A stretch of DNA of 12,586 nt, taken from assembly GCA_934667295.1 (NCBI GenBank), contig CAKULR010000030.1, forward strand, positions 1-12,586, in the 5' to 3' direction. This document shows, in pieces, positions 1 to 5,744 of this stretch. Each line of letters starts with the position of its first letter. The stretch's first letter is position 1. The translations under genes were made by a program, and so were the position numbers. The notes under the pieces are model-generated. The model had not been told where the DNA came from. It did no database searches and worked only from the letters and a program-made list of their open reading frames with translations. The stretch comes from an uncultured Kiritimatiellota bacterium. Lineage in GTDB: Bacteria > Verrucomicrobiota > Kiritimatiellia > RFP12 > UBA1067.

Positions 1-2
1 GC

Positions 3-767
3 TGGCCCTCGCCGGGCGTGGAGCATCCGCTCAGCCGCGGGGTCGCCGACACCGCGCGCATCTTCGGCAAGCTCGGCTTCACGGTGGCGGACGGTCCGGA
101 CATCGAGACGCGCTTCAACAACTTCACGGCGCTCAACACGCCCGACCACCATCCCACGAACGACCGCACGGACACCTTCTGGATCGACTCGGCCGAGATT
201 CGCGGCGAGGGCGACGCCCGCACGGCGGAGGACCTGCTTCTCCGCACGCAGACCTCCCCCGTGCAGATCCGCACGATGCTCGCGAACAAGCCGCCCGTGC
301 GCGTCATCTGCCCGGGCCGCACCTACCGCCGCGACACGACGGACGCGACGCACTCCGCGAACTTCCACCAGATCGAAGGACTCTACTGCGACACGAAGCC
401 CGTCTCGCTCGCGGACCTCAAGAGCGTACTCGCCTACTTCGCGAAGGAGATGATGGGCGACAGCGTCATCGTGCGCTTCCGCCCCCACTTCTTCCCGTTC
501 ACCGAGCCGAGCGTGGAGGTCGACTTCTCCTGCCACGTCTGCAGGGGCAAGGGCTGCAGCGTCTGCAAGCAGTCGGGCTGGATCGAGGTCGCCGGCGCGG
601 GCATGGTCGATCCGCGCGTCTTCCGGCACGTCGGCTGGGACCCCGAGACGGTCTCGGGCTACGCCTTCGGCTTCGGCGTCGAGCGCATCGCGATGATCAA
701 GTACGGCATCCCCGACATCCGCTGGCTCTACGAGAACGACCTGCGCTTCCTCGGACAGCTCAGGTAG
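3..767 (+). CDS. pheS: Phenylalanine-tRNA ligase alpha subunit (5'-truncated by window edge)
   Basis: This is the catalytic subunit of the tetrameric phenylalanyl-tRNA synthetase, which charges tRNA-Phe in the cytoplasm. The frame is open to the window edge. The first visible residues (WPSPGVEHPL) match the segment just before the class II catalytic core, so roughly the first 90-100 residues (the coiled-coil tRNA-binding arm) lie outside the window. The GTG at 18 is an internal valine and not a start. Visible landmarks: GFTVADGPDIE with NNFTALN, then HPTNDRTDTF; motif 2 (GRTYRRDTTDATHSANFHQIEGL region, 318-384); a cysteine-rich CHVC..GC.VC loop near 532-570, usual in this family; and motif 3 GFGVERIAMIKYGIPDIRWL. 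Two stop codons stand in tandem (TAG TAG, 765-770), and the first octamer array begins at once. Identification is secure. Confidence 0.97.
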   Translation, partial: WPSPGVEHPLSRGVADTARIFGKLGFTVADGPDIETRFNNFTALNTPDHHPTNDRTDTFWIDSAEIRGEGDARTAEDLLLRTQTSPVQIRTMLANKPPVRVICPGRTYRRDTTDATHSANFHQIEGLYCDTKPVSLADLKSVLAYFAKEMMGDSVIVRFRPHFFPFTEPSVEVDFSCHVCRGKGCSVCKQSGWIEVAGAGMVDPRVFRHVGWDPETVSGYAFGFGVERIAMIKYGIPDIRWLYENDLRFLGQLR

Positions 768-771
768 TAGA

Positions 772-943
772 TTAAGTGATTAAGTTGTTAAGTAGTTAAG
801 TAGGAGTTAAATGATTAAGTTGTTAAGTAGTTAAGTTCTTGGATTGGTAAAATGGTGAGAAAATCAAGCAGTCAACTTAACTACTTAAAGCGAAGCGACT
901 TAACCACTTAATGTCTCAGAAGCGAAGCGGCTTAACCACTTAA
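772..943. repeat. Octamer repeat region 1 (TTAAGT array, then inverted ACTTAA array)
   Basis: TTAAGT hexamers start at 772, 780, 788, 796, then (after a 3-bp slip and one TTAAAT at 807) at 815, 823 and 831, always 8 bp apart, with variable GA/TG/AG linkers. The inverted form ACTTAA follows at 875, 883, 898, 906 and 938 (GCTTAA at 930). Two near-identical 25-nt blocks at 888-912 and 920-944 (one mismatch, 32 bp apart) add the octamer GCGAAGCG. The two halves could pair into a long AT-rich hairpin. The array starts 4 nt after the pheS stop and ends 39 nt before the next ATG. There is no coding potential. A TAAAAT at 848-853 might be a -10 box, but no good -35 accompanies it. Confidence 0.9.
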
Positions 944-982
944 TTGTGTCCGAGATTCCATTTTAACGTGAAAGGAAAGACC

Positions 983-2239
983 ATGAACAGACGTGACTTC
1001 TTCAAGTTCGGCGCGGCCGCAGCGGCCGTGGCCGCGATGGGCGGCCGCACGGCCAAGGGCGCGGAGATGCCCGGGTTCGGGCCGGGCGCGCCGAAGCCGA
1101 TGAACAACCCGATTTGGCTCATGACCTCCGCGTTCGCGGGCGAGAGCTTCGAGGACGTGCTGAGGCGCGCGAAGTCGGTGGGGGCCCAGGGCCTGGAGCT
1201 CTGCGTGTTCCGCCGCGACACGGACCGCGCGGACCACATCGCGACGCACCTCGACTACGAGACGTTCGACCTCGCCGCCGCGAAGCGCGTCGTCCGCCGC
1301 TGCAACGAGGAGGGCCTGCGCGTCTCCGTGGGTGCCTACGACAACCTCATCGGCGCGAAGACGGAGGCGATGCAGCGCGCGAACCAGAACCACATCCTCA
1401 AGCTCATCCGCATCGCGGCCCTCCTCGGCGGCGACACGAACGACGTCGTCTGCGGCACGTTCGTGGGCTATGACCACGTGCTCGGCCGCACGGACGGCGG
1501 GTTCGAGAAGAACCTCCACAAGTTCAAAAAGGTCTTCCAGCCGATGCTCAACTACGCGAAGAGCCTCGGCGTGACCGTGTGCATCGAGAACTGCCCGATG
1601 GAGGGCTGGCAGCCGGCGACGGCGCCCGACGCCTACAACAACCTGCCGGGCTGCCTTGCCGCGCGCAAGCTCATGTACGCGATCCTCGACGACTCCTCCG
1701 CCCTGCAGGAGACGTACGACCCGTCGCACGACATCTGGCAGCACATCGACCCGAGCGACGTCATCGAGGCGATGGACTTCAAACGCCTCCGCCGCGTCCA
1801 CATCAAGGGCACGCGCAACTTCCCCACCTCGTCGGACGCCATCCACTGGGGCCGCCTCTATCCCGAGCAGGTCGTCGACAAGGCCCTCGCGCAGAAGGCC
1901 GGCGTGCCGATCGCCGCGAACGAGTGGGCGCGCATGAACTACGAGCCGCGCCTCCCGGGCTTCGGCGGCAGCGACTCCTGCGACTGGACGAAGTTCCTGC
2001 AGACGCTCATGAAGAAGGGCTTCAAGTACCCGTTCGTCATCGAGAACGAGGGCTGCAACTCGTCCCACACCGGCAACATGGGCGCGACGATGCAGGGCTT
2101 CCGCGCCACGATCCTCAACACGGCCCCCGTCGTGTGGAACCTCGGCAAGGACGGCTATGCGTTCGACGCCTCGGCGCTCAAGCCGATGGTCGAGCCGGCG
2201 AAGGACCTGCCCGTCGTGACGATGGACCAGCTTGCGTAG
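983..2239 (+). CDS. Tat-exported TIM-barrel sugar isomerase/epimerase-like protein
   Basis: 418 residues. I chose the ATG at 983 because AAAGGAAAG (971-979) is well placed before it and because the protein then starts with a twin-arginine signal (MNRRDFFKF, an alanine-rich hydrophobic stretch, likely cut near AKGA, residues 24-27). The upstream in-frame TTG at 944 would bury that signal. The body fits the xylose-isomerase-like TIM-barrel family (AP_endonuc_2 fold). Candidate metal ligands sit on successive strands: E202 in CIENCP, the Asp of YDPSHDIW, the His of VHIKGT and the Glu of VIENEG. The DPSH..Q.IDP pattern is common in predicted sugar-phosphate isomerases/epimerases. The export signal means the substrate is probably a free sugar, keto-sugar or glycoside outside the cytoplasm and not a sugar phosphate. 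It likely forms an operon with the gene 77 nt downstream. The exact reaction cannot be told. Confidence 0.87.
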   Translation: MNRRDFFKFGAAAAAVAAMGGRTAKGAEMPGFGPGAPKPMNNPIWLMTSAFAGESFEDVLRRAKSVGAQGLELCVFRRDTDRADHIATHLDYETFDLAAAKRVVRRCNEEGLRVSVGAYDNLIGAKTEAMQRANQNHILKLIRIAALLGGDTNDVVCGTFVGYDHVLGRTDGGFEKNLHKFKKVFQPMLNYAKSLGVTVCIENCPMEGWQPATAPDAYNNLPGCLAARKLMYAILDDSSALQETYDPSHDIWQHIDPSDVIEAMDFKRLRRVHIKGTRNFPTSSDAIHWGRLYPEQVVDKALAQKAGVPIAANEWARMNYEPRLPGFGGSDSCDWTKFLQTLMKKGFKYPFVIENEGCNSSHTGNMGATMQGFRATILNTAPVVWNLGKDGYAFDASALKPMVEPAKDLPVVTMDQLA

Positions 2240-2255
2240 CGTCTTGCGGTTAAGG

Positions 2256-2280
2256 ACAGTGGTTGGCGTCCAAGGACTGT
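2256..2280 (+). other. Small intercistronic hairpin
   Basis: ACAGT GG TTGG CGT CCAA GG ACTGT forms a stem with one internal G-G mismatch pair, between the stop of the first TIM-barrel gene and the ribosome site (AAAGGAGA, 2303-2310) of the second. No T-run follows, so it looks more like an mRNA-processing or stability hairpin than a terminator. This is an inference from sequence symmetry alone. Confidence 0.35.
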
Positions 2281-2316
2281 AAACAGAAGACGAATAGCAC
2301 GAAAAGGAGAACACAC

Positions 2317-3198
2317 ATGAATCTGTCGAGAAGAGGCTTCCTGGGTTCGCTGGCCGCGGCGGGTGCCGCGACGGCTTTCGGCGCCGGCACCTGCTGCGCG
2401 CAGGCCGGCTGCAAGAAGGGACAGGTCGCCGTCCAGCTCTACTCCATCCACAAGTACATCCCCACGGTCGGCATCGAGAAGGCGCTTGAAGAGGTCGCGA
2501 AGATCGGCTACAAGGGCGTCGAGTTCGCGGGCTACTACGGCAAGTCGGCCGCCGAGCTGAAGAAGATGCTGAACGACAACGGCCTCGTCGGCTGCGGCAC
2601 GCACGTCGGCCGCGATGCGTTCAGCCCTGCCAACGTGAAGCGGACGTGCGAGTTCAACCTCGGCTACGGCAACACCACGATCATCTGCCCCGGCGGCGGC
2701 AACTTCCCGAAGAAGGGCGAGAACCTCGACGACTTCCTCAAGATGCTCGTCGACTACTACAACACGGCCGCCGAGGAGGCCGCGAAGTACGGCTGCAAGA
2801 TCGGCCTCCACAACCACACGGGCGAGTTCAACATGAAGATGAAGGACGGTACGACGTACTGGGACTACTTCTTCTCGAACACGCACCAGAACGTCTGCAT
2901 GGAGCAGGACGTCGGCTGGACGACCTGCGCCGGCCACGACCCGTGCGAGCAGTACAAAAAGTATCCCCACCGTTCGGTCACGCTCCACGCGAAGGAGAAC
3001 GGCATGGGCAGCAAGAAGTTCGACGGCATCCTCGGCCAGCCCGGCCTGGGCGCGAAGGGCGTCGACTGGGACAAGCTCGCCGTCGCCGCCGACGCCGATG
3101 GCGTCAAGTGGTGGGTCGTCGAGTGCGAGCGCCACTTCGATACGCTTGAGGCGATCACGCCGTCCTTCGCCTTCCTCAAGAGCAAGGGCCGGTGCTAG
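2317..3198 (+). CDS. Tat-exported TIM-barrel sugar isomerase/epimerase-like protein (second copy type)
   Basis: 293 residues from the ATG at 2317, preceded by AAAGGAGA at 2303-2310. The in-frame codon at 2263 has no ribosome site and would mask the signal. The N-terminus MNLSRRGFLG plus an Ala/Gly-rich stretch ending near CAQAG (about residue 30) is a twin-arginine signal peptide. The rest is one xylose-isomerase-like TIM barrel: VAVQLYSIHK strand 1; GYKGVEFAGYYG (E69); GLHNHTGEF (H165, H167); MEQDVGW (D198); TLHAKE (H224); and WWVVECE (E269) close to the C-terminus. These match the spacing of the metal site in the family. It shares little sequence with its upstream neighbour, so the two are not a recent duplication. 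Its context with a Gfo/Idh/MocA oxidoreductase suggests lyase, epimerase or hydratase chemistry on a keto-sugar. That role is inferred. Confidence 0.88.
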   Translation: MNLSRRGFLGSLAAAGAATAFGAGTCCAQAGCKKGQVAVQLYSIHKYIPTVGIEKALEEVAKIGYKGVEFAGYYGKSAAELKKMLNDNGLVGCGTHVGRDAFSPANVKRTCEFNLGYGNTTIICPGGGNFPKKGENLDDFLKMLVDYYNTAAEEAAKYGCKIGLHNHTGEFNMKMKDGTTYWDYFFSNTHQNVCMEQDVGWTTCAGHDPCEQYKKYPHRSVTLHAKENGMGSKKFDGILGQPGLGAKGVDWDKLAVAADADGVKWWVVECERHFDTLEAITPSFAFLKSKGRC

Positions 3199-3203
3199 GG
3201 AAA

Positions 3204-3241
3204 TTAAGTGATTAAGTAGTTAAGTGGTTAAGTAGTTAAGT
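3204..3241. repeat. Octamer repeat region 2, TTAAGT arm
   Basis: Five perfect TTAAGT hexamers start at 3204, 3212, 3220, 3228 and 3236, with 2-bp linkers GA, AG, GG and AG. A degraded TTAGAC follows at 3244. The array begins 5 nt after the stop codon of the upstream gene, as in region 1. Confidence 0.9.
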
Positions 3242-3275
3242 GGTTAGACTTGTGCCATGTTGGGACAGTAGAGCC

Positions 3276-3359
3276 CGGACGCGACAAGCGCGTCCCTCCC
3301 GTATCTGCGCAGTCTGCCAGGATTTGCCCTTTCCGGGAGGGACGGGCTTGTCCCGTCCG
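3276..3359. repeat. REP-like inverted repeat (GGGAGG ... GCTTGTC family)
   Basis: The arms 3276-3301 and 3334-3359 are reverse complements over 26 bp with two mismatches, enclosing a 32-nt loop. The core GACAAGC-CG-CCTCCC recurs, again as an inverted pair, at 11971-12052. The element lies between the two arms of octamer region 2. It resembles repetitive extragenic palindromes. No T-tract follows it, so terminator function is not evident. Confidence 0.75.
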
Positions 3360-3379
3360 CAATCGCTTAAGGCGAGGTG

Positions 3380-3433
3380 ACTTAACTACTTCTTAAACTT
3401 AACTACTTAATCACTTAAAACGAAGTGACTTAA
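3380..3433. repeat. Octamer repeat region 2, inverted ACTTAA arm
   Basis: ACTTAA occurs at 3380, 3397, 3405, 3413 and 3428. The last is preceded by CGAAGTG, a variant of the GCGAAGCG octamer of region 1. The arm ends 28 nt before the ATG of the oxidoreductase gene. It is complementary to the TTAAGT arm at 3204-3241. TTAAAA (3415-3420), 17 bp, then TAGAAT (3438-3443) could serve as a promoter in which the repeat supplies the -35 box. That reading is tentative. Confidence 0.8.
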
Positions 3434-3461
3434 TCCGTAGAATAAACGTAAAGGAACGACA

Positions 3462-5000
3462 ATGAACCTCAACAGAAGACATTTCCTCCTCGGCTCGGCC
3501 GCGTCGGCCGCGCTCGTCGGCTGTGCCTCCACCAAGATCGCCCCGCGCAAGCTCGCGGCCGGCGAGAAGGCCAACGTCGCGATGATTGGCCTCGGCATCC
3601 AGGGCCGTACGGCCCTTCTGCCGCAGTTCCTCGGCCAGTACGACCGTGGCGCCAAGGTCGTCGTGTGCTGCGACTGCGACAAGGACCGCCGCGAGGACGG
3701 CGCCAAGCGCGTCGACGACTACTATTCGAAGCGGAAGATCCCGAGCGCCTGCAAGGCCGTCGCCGACTTCCGCGACGTGCTGAAGGACCCGACCATCGAC
3801 ATGGTCTGCATCGCGACGCCGGACCACTGGCACGCCTACATCGCCGTCGAGGCGATGAAGGCCGGCAAGGACGTCTACTGCGAAAAGCCCCTCACGTTCT
3901 CCATCGACGAGGCCCGCAAGGTCATTGCCGCGCAGGAGAAGTACGGCCGCGTGTTCCAGACCGGCTCGATGCAGCGTAGCTGGCCCGTCTTCCGCACGGC
4001 GTGCATGATCGTCCGCAACGGCCTCATCGGCGACATCAAGTACGTGGACGCGAACTACGGGCGCGGCGGCTCGAAGCTCGGCGGCCCGTCCCACCCGATC
4101 CGCTTCTTCGACGACCCGAAGAACGCCGCCACCGAGGGCGCGCCGAACCCGAACGTCGACTGGGACATGTGGCTCGGTCCGGCCAAGTGGCGCGCCTACT
4201 CCGACCAGCTCGCGCCGCGCGGCGTGAACAAGTTCTACCCGATGTTCTGGCGCTTCGACGACGACTTCGGCACGGGCTACAACGGCGACTGGGGCGCGCA
4301 CCACCTCGACATCGCCCAGTGGGGCATGGACATGGACAAGAGCGGCCCCTACAAGATCATCCGCTCCGACGAGCCCTACTCGACCGACCTCTACCACGGC
4401 GGCCGCCGCCAGTTCGGCATGAAGATGCTCTTCAAGTCGCCCACGGGCGACATCGAGCTTTACCACGGTCCGTTCGGCACGTGGGGCACGGTGTTCTACG
4501 GCACCAAGGGCGTCGTCGCCGTCAACCGCGGCAAGATCGCCGTCTGGCAGAGCTCCGCGCTCATCAAGCCCACCGCCGAGATCCGCAAGGCCCTCGCCGA
4601 CATGAAACCCGTCGCGGGCCTCACGCTCGTCGCGGCCTCGGTCGGCAAGGACTACGGCACGGACTCCTCGGACAAGAAGGACGACCGCCTCACCTCCACG
4701 CTGAAGACGCTCTGCGCGAAGTACGACCTTGAGCACGCCAAGGTCCAGCTCTACAAGAGCCCGAACCAGGTGCAGAACTTCGTGGAGTGCTACTTCAGCC
4801 GCAAGCCCACGATCTCGCCCGCCGAGGTCGGCGGTCGCGGGTCGATCCTCTGCGGTCTCTGCAACATGAGCTACGTGTACGACACGGGCTTTGGCTGGGA
4901 CCCCGTGAAGATGGACTTCCCGGAGGGCTGCCCCTGCCGCAAGATGGGCATCTCGCTCAAGCGCGAGTTCTCGCGCAACGGCTGGGAGGTCGTCGTCTGA
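3462..5000 (+). CDS. Tat-exported Gfo/Idh/MocA-family oxidoreductase lipoprotein
   Basis: 512 residues. The ATG at 3462 follows AAAGGA (3450-3455). The N-terminus carries both a twin-arginine motif (N4-R5-R6-H7-F8-L9) and a lipobox LVGC with C21, so it is probably exported folded with its nicotinamide cofactor and then lipid-anchored. Alanine at +2 gives no inner-membrane retention signal. The Rossmann domain shows VAMIGLGIQGR; PDHWH and EKP (E141-P143) are the family nucleotide/substrate motifs; and GDWGAHHLD (275-283) gives the HxxD pair expected in the catalytic domain. The family includes glycoside/sugar 3-dehydrogenases and the NAD-dependent GH109 glycosidases, and the sequence alone does not separate these. 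The two exported TIM-barrel genes upstream suggest a shared pathway: oxidation of a sugar, then isomerisation or elimination. A terminator hairpin follows. Confidence 0.9.
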   Translation: MNLNRRHFLLGSAASAALVGCASTKIAPRKLAAGEKANVAMIGLGIQGRTALLPQFLGQYDRGAKVVVCCDCDKDRREDGAKRVDDYYSKRKIPSACKAVADFRDVLKDPTIDMVCIATPDHWHAYIAVEAMKAGKDVYCEKPLTFSIDEARKVIAAQEKYGRVFQTGSMQRSWPVFRTACMIVRNGLIGDIKYVDANYGRGGSKLGGPSHPIRFFDDPKNAATEGAPNPNVDWDMWLGPAKWRAYSDQLAPRGVNKFYPMFWRFDDDFGTGYNGDWGAHHLDIAQWGMDMDKSGPYKIIRSDEPYSTDLYHGGRRQFGMKMLFKSPTGDIELYHGPFGTWGTVFYGTKGVVAVNRGKIAVWQSSALIKPTAEIRKALADMKPVAGLTLVAASVGKDYGTDSSDKKDDRLTSTLKTLCAKYDLEHAKVQLYKSPNQVQNFVECYFSRKPTISPAEVGGRGSILCGLCNMSYVYDTGFGWDPVKMDFPEGCPCRKMGISLKREFSRNGWEVVV

Positions 5001-5022
5001 CGGACCGCCACCGCATGGCGCA

Positions 5023-5056
5023 GGAAGCGAGCCGCCCGCCCGGGCGGCTCGTTTCC
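5023..5056 (+). terminator. Rho-independent-like terminator after the oxidoreductase gene
   Basis: GGAAGCGAGCCGCCCG / CGGGCGGCTCGTTTCC pair over 16 positions with one G-T wobble and a 2-nt centre, 22 nt after the stop codon. Only a three-T tract follows the GC-rich core, so efficiency is uncertain. It separates the sugar genes from coaD. Confidence 0.7.
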
Positions 5057-5082
5057 GTCTCCGCGCCTCGCCCTCCGATTTA

Positions 5083-5091
5083 TGCTATACT
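5083..5091 (+). promoter_or_regulatory. Extended -10 promoter element, coaD (possible leaderless start)
   Basis: TGCTATACT is an extended -10 (TGnTATACT). The hexamer ends at 5091, so transcription would start near 5098, next to the coaD ATG at 5099. No Shine-Dalgarno sequence precedes that ATG. No convincing -35 was found, which is acceptable for extended -10 promoters. Confidence 0.55.
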
Positions 5092-5098
5092 ACCCGCC

Positions 5099-5593
5099 AT
5101 GGCAGAGAAAACGGCAGTCTACCCCGGCACGTTCGACCCGATGACGCGGGGGCATTTCGACCTCATCACGCGCGCGGCGGGACTCTACGACCGGCTGATC
5201 GTGGCCGTGGCGGCGACGAGCGCGAAGACCGGGGCGCTCTACGACGCGGCGCACCGCCTCGCCATGATCCGCGAGGACGTCGCGGGCGCGGGGCTGAAGA
5301 ACGTGACGGTGGAGGTGCTGGACACGCTGCTCGTCGACTTCTGCCGCCGCCACGGCGCGCGCGTGGTCATTCGCGGTGTGCGCGTCTATTCGGACTTCGA
5401 GTACGAGTTCCAGATGGCCCTCACGAACCGCCGCCTGGCGCCGGAGATCGAGACGCTGTTCATGATGCCGAGCGAGAACCTGGCCTACGTGACCGCCTCC
5501 ACCGTGCGCGAGATCGCCCGCTACGGCGGCGACACCTCCACCTTCGTCACCCCGGCCGTCCAGAAGCGCCTCGCCGCCCTCGCCCACCCGTAA
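5099..5593 (+). CDS. coaD: Pantetheine-phosphate adenylyltransferase
   Basis: 164 residues, the usual length. It transfers AMP from ATP to 4'-phosphopantetheine, giving dephospho-CoA, the penultimate step of CoA synthesis. The nucleotidyltransferase signature is clear: YPGTFDPMTRGHFDLI (TxGH-type ATP site), then VVIRGVRVYSDFEYEFQM and the C-terminal TASTVREIARYGGD. The ATG at 5099 matches the family N-terminus (MAEKTAVYPGTFDP). An open frame extends upstream to 4787 but only as a shadow of the oxidoreductase gene. No ribosome site is visible; the context is ACCCGCCATGG, very like that of yceD (ACCACCCATGG), and a -10 box lies directly upstream. coaD close to yceD-rpmF-plsX is a common bacterial arrangement. 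Confidence 0.97.
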   Translation: MAEKTAVYPGTFDPMTRGHFDLITRAAGLYDRLIVAVAATSAKTGALYDAAHRLAMIREDVAGAGLKNVTVEVLDTLLVDFCRRHGARVVIRGVRVYSDFEYEFQMALTNRRLAPEIETLFMMPSENLAYVTASTVREIARYGGDTSTFVTPAVQKRLAALAHP

Positions 5594-5602
5594 AGTTTCC
5601 CC

Positions 5603-5730
5603 ACTTACCAACTTAACTACTTAATCACTTAACTACTTAATCACTTAACCACTTACCAACTTAACCACTTACCAACTTAACCACTTACCAACTTAACCAC
5701 TTACCAACTTAACCACTTAACCACTTAATC
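5603..5730. repeat. Octamer repeat region 3: 16 uninterrupted ACTTAnnn units
   Basis: Sixteen exact 8-bp steps begin with ACTTA (5603, 5611, ... 5723). Endings are ACT, ATC, ACC or CCA. The middle of the array shows a higher-order 16-bp dimer ACTTAACC-ACTTACCA repeated about four times. It begins 10 nt after the coaD stop and ends 14 nt before the yceD ATG. Unlike regions 1 and 2 it has only the ACTTA orientation. It fills nearly the whole intergenic gap. Confidence 0.95.
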
Positions 5731-5733
5731 TCT

Positions 5734-5739
5734 TATAAC
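5734..5739 (+). promoter_or_regulatory. -10 box for yceD (possible leaderless start)
   Basis: TATAAC lies 5 nt before the yceD ATG at 5745, so a start about 7 nt downstream would fall on the initiation codon. There is no Shine-Dalgarno sequence. A TTAACC at 5709-5714 from the octamer array is a weak -35 candidate with a long 19-bp spacer. Confidence 0.45.
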
Positions 5740-5744
5740 CACCC

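Noticed and set aside
772..943. Origin of replication or iteron cluster
   Set aside because: Repeats recur between several unrelated genes, units are only 8 bp, and there is no initiator gene or DnaA-box pattern that I can see.
944..982. TTG at 944 as the start of the first TIM-barrel protein
   Set aside because: It lies against the octamer array, has no ribosome site, and would put 13 residues before the twin-arginine signal; ATG at 983 has AAAGGAAAG in front.
932..2314. Long minus-strand open frame opposite the first TIM-barrel gene
   Set aside because: Arg/Val/Leu-rich low-complexity translation, typical of the antisense shadow of a GC-rich gene; the plus frame has a signal peptide, ribosome site and family motifs.
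3302..3333. Riboswitch or structured leader upstream of the oxidoreductase gene
   Set aside because: The stem is a simple dispersed inverted repeat found again at 11971-12052, with no conserved multi-helix riboswitch core recognised.
3411..4736. 441-codon minus-strand open frame opposite the oxidoreductase gene
   Set aside because: Same shadow composition, no recognisable domain, and the plus-strand gene is clearly real.
5001..5098. Upstream extension of coaD (open frame from 4787)
   Set aside because: The extension overlaps the oxidoreductase gene and the terminator hairpin; CoaD proteins begin a few residues before YPGTFDP.
5603..5730. CRISPR array
   Set aside because: Units are 8 bp without spacers of 25-40 bp, and no cas genes are present.
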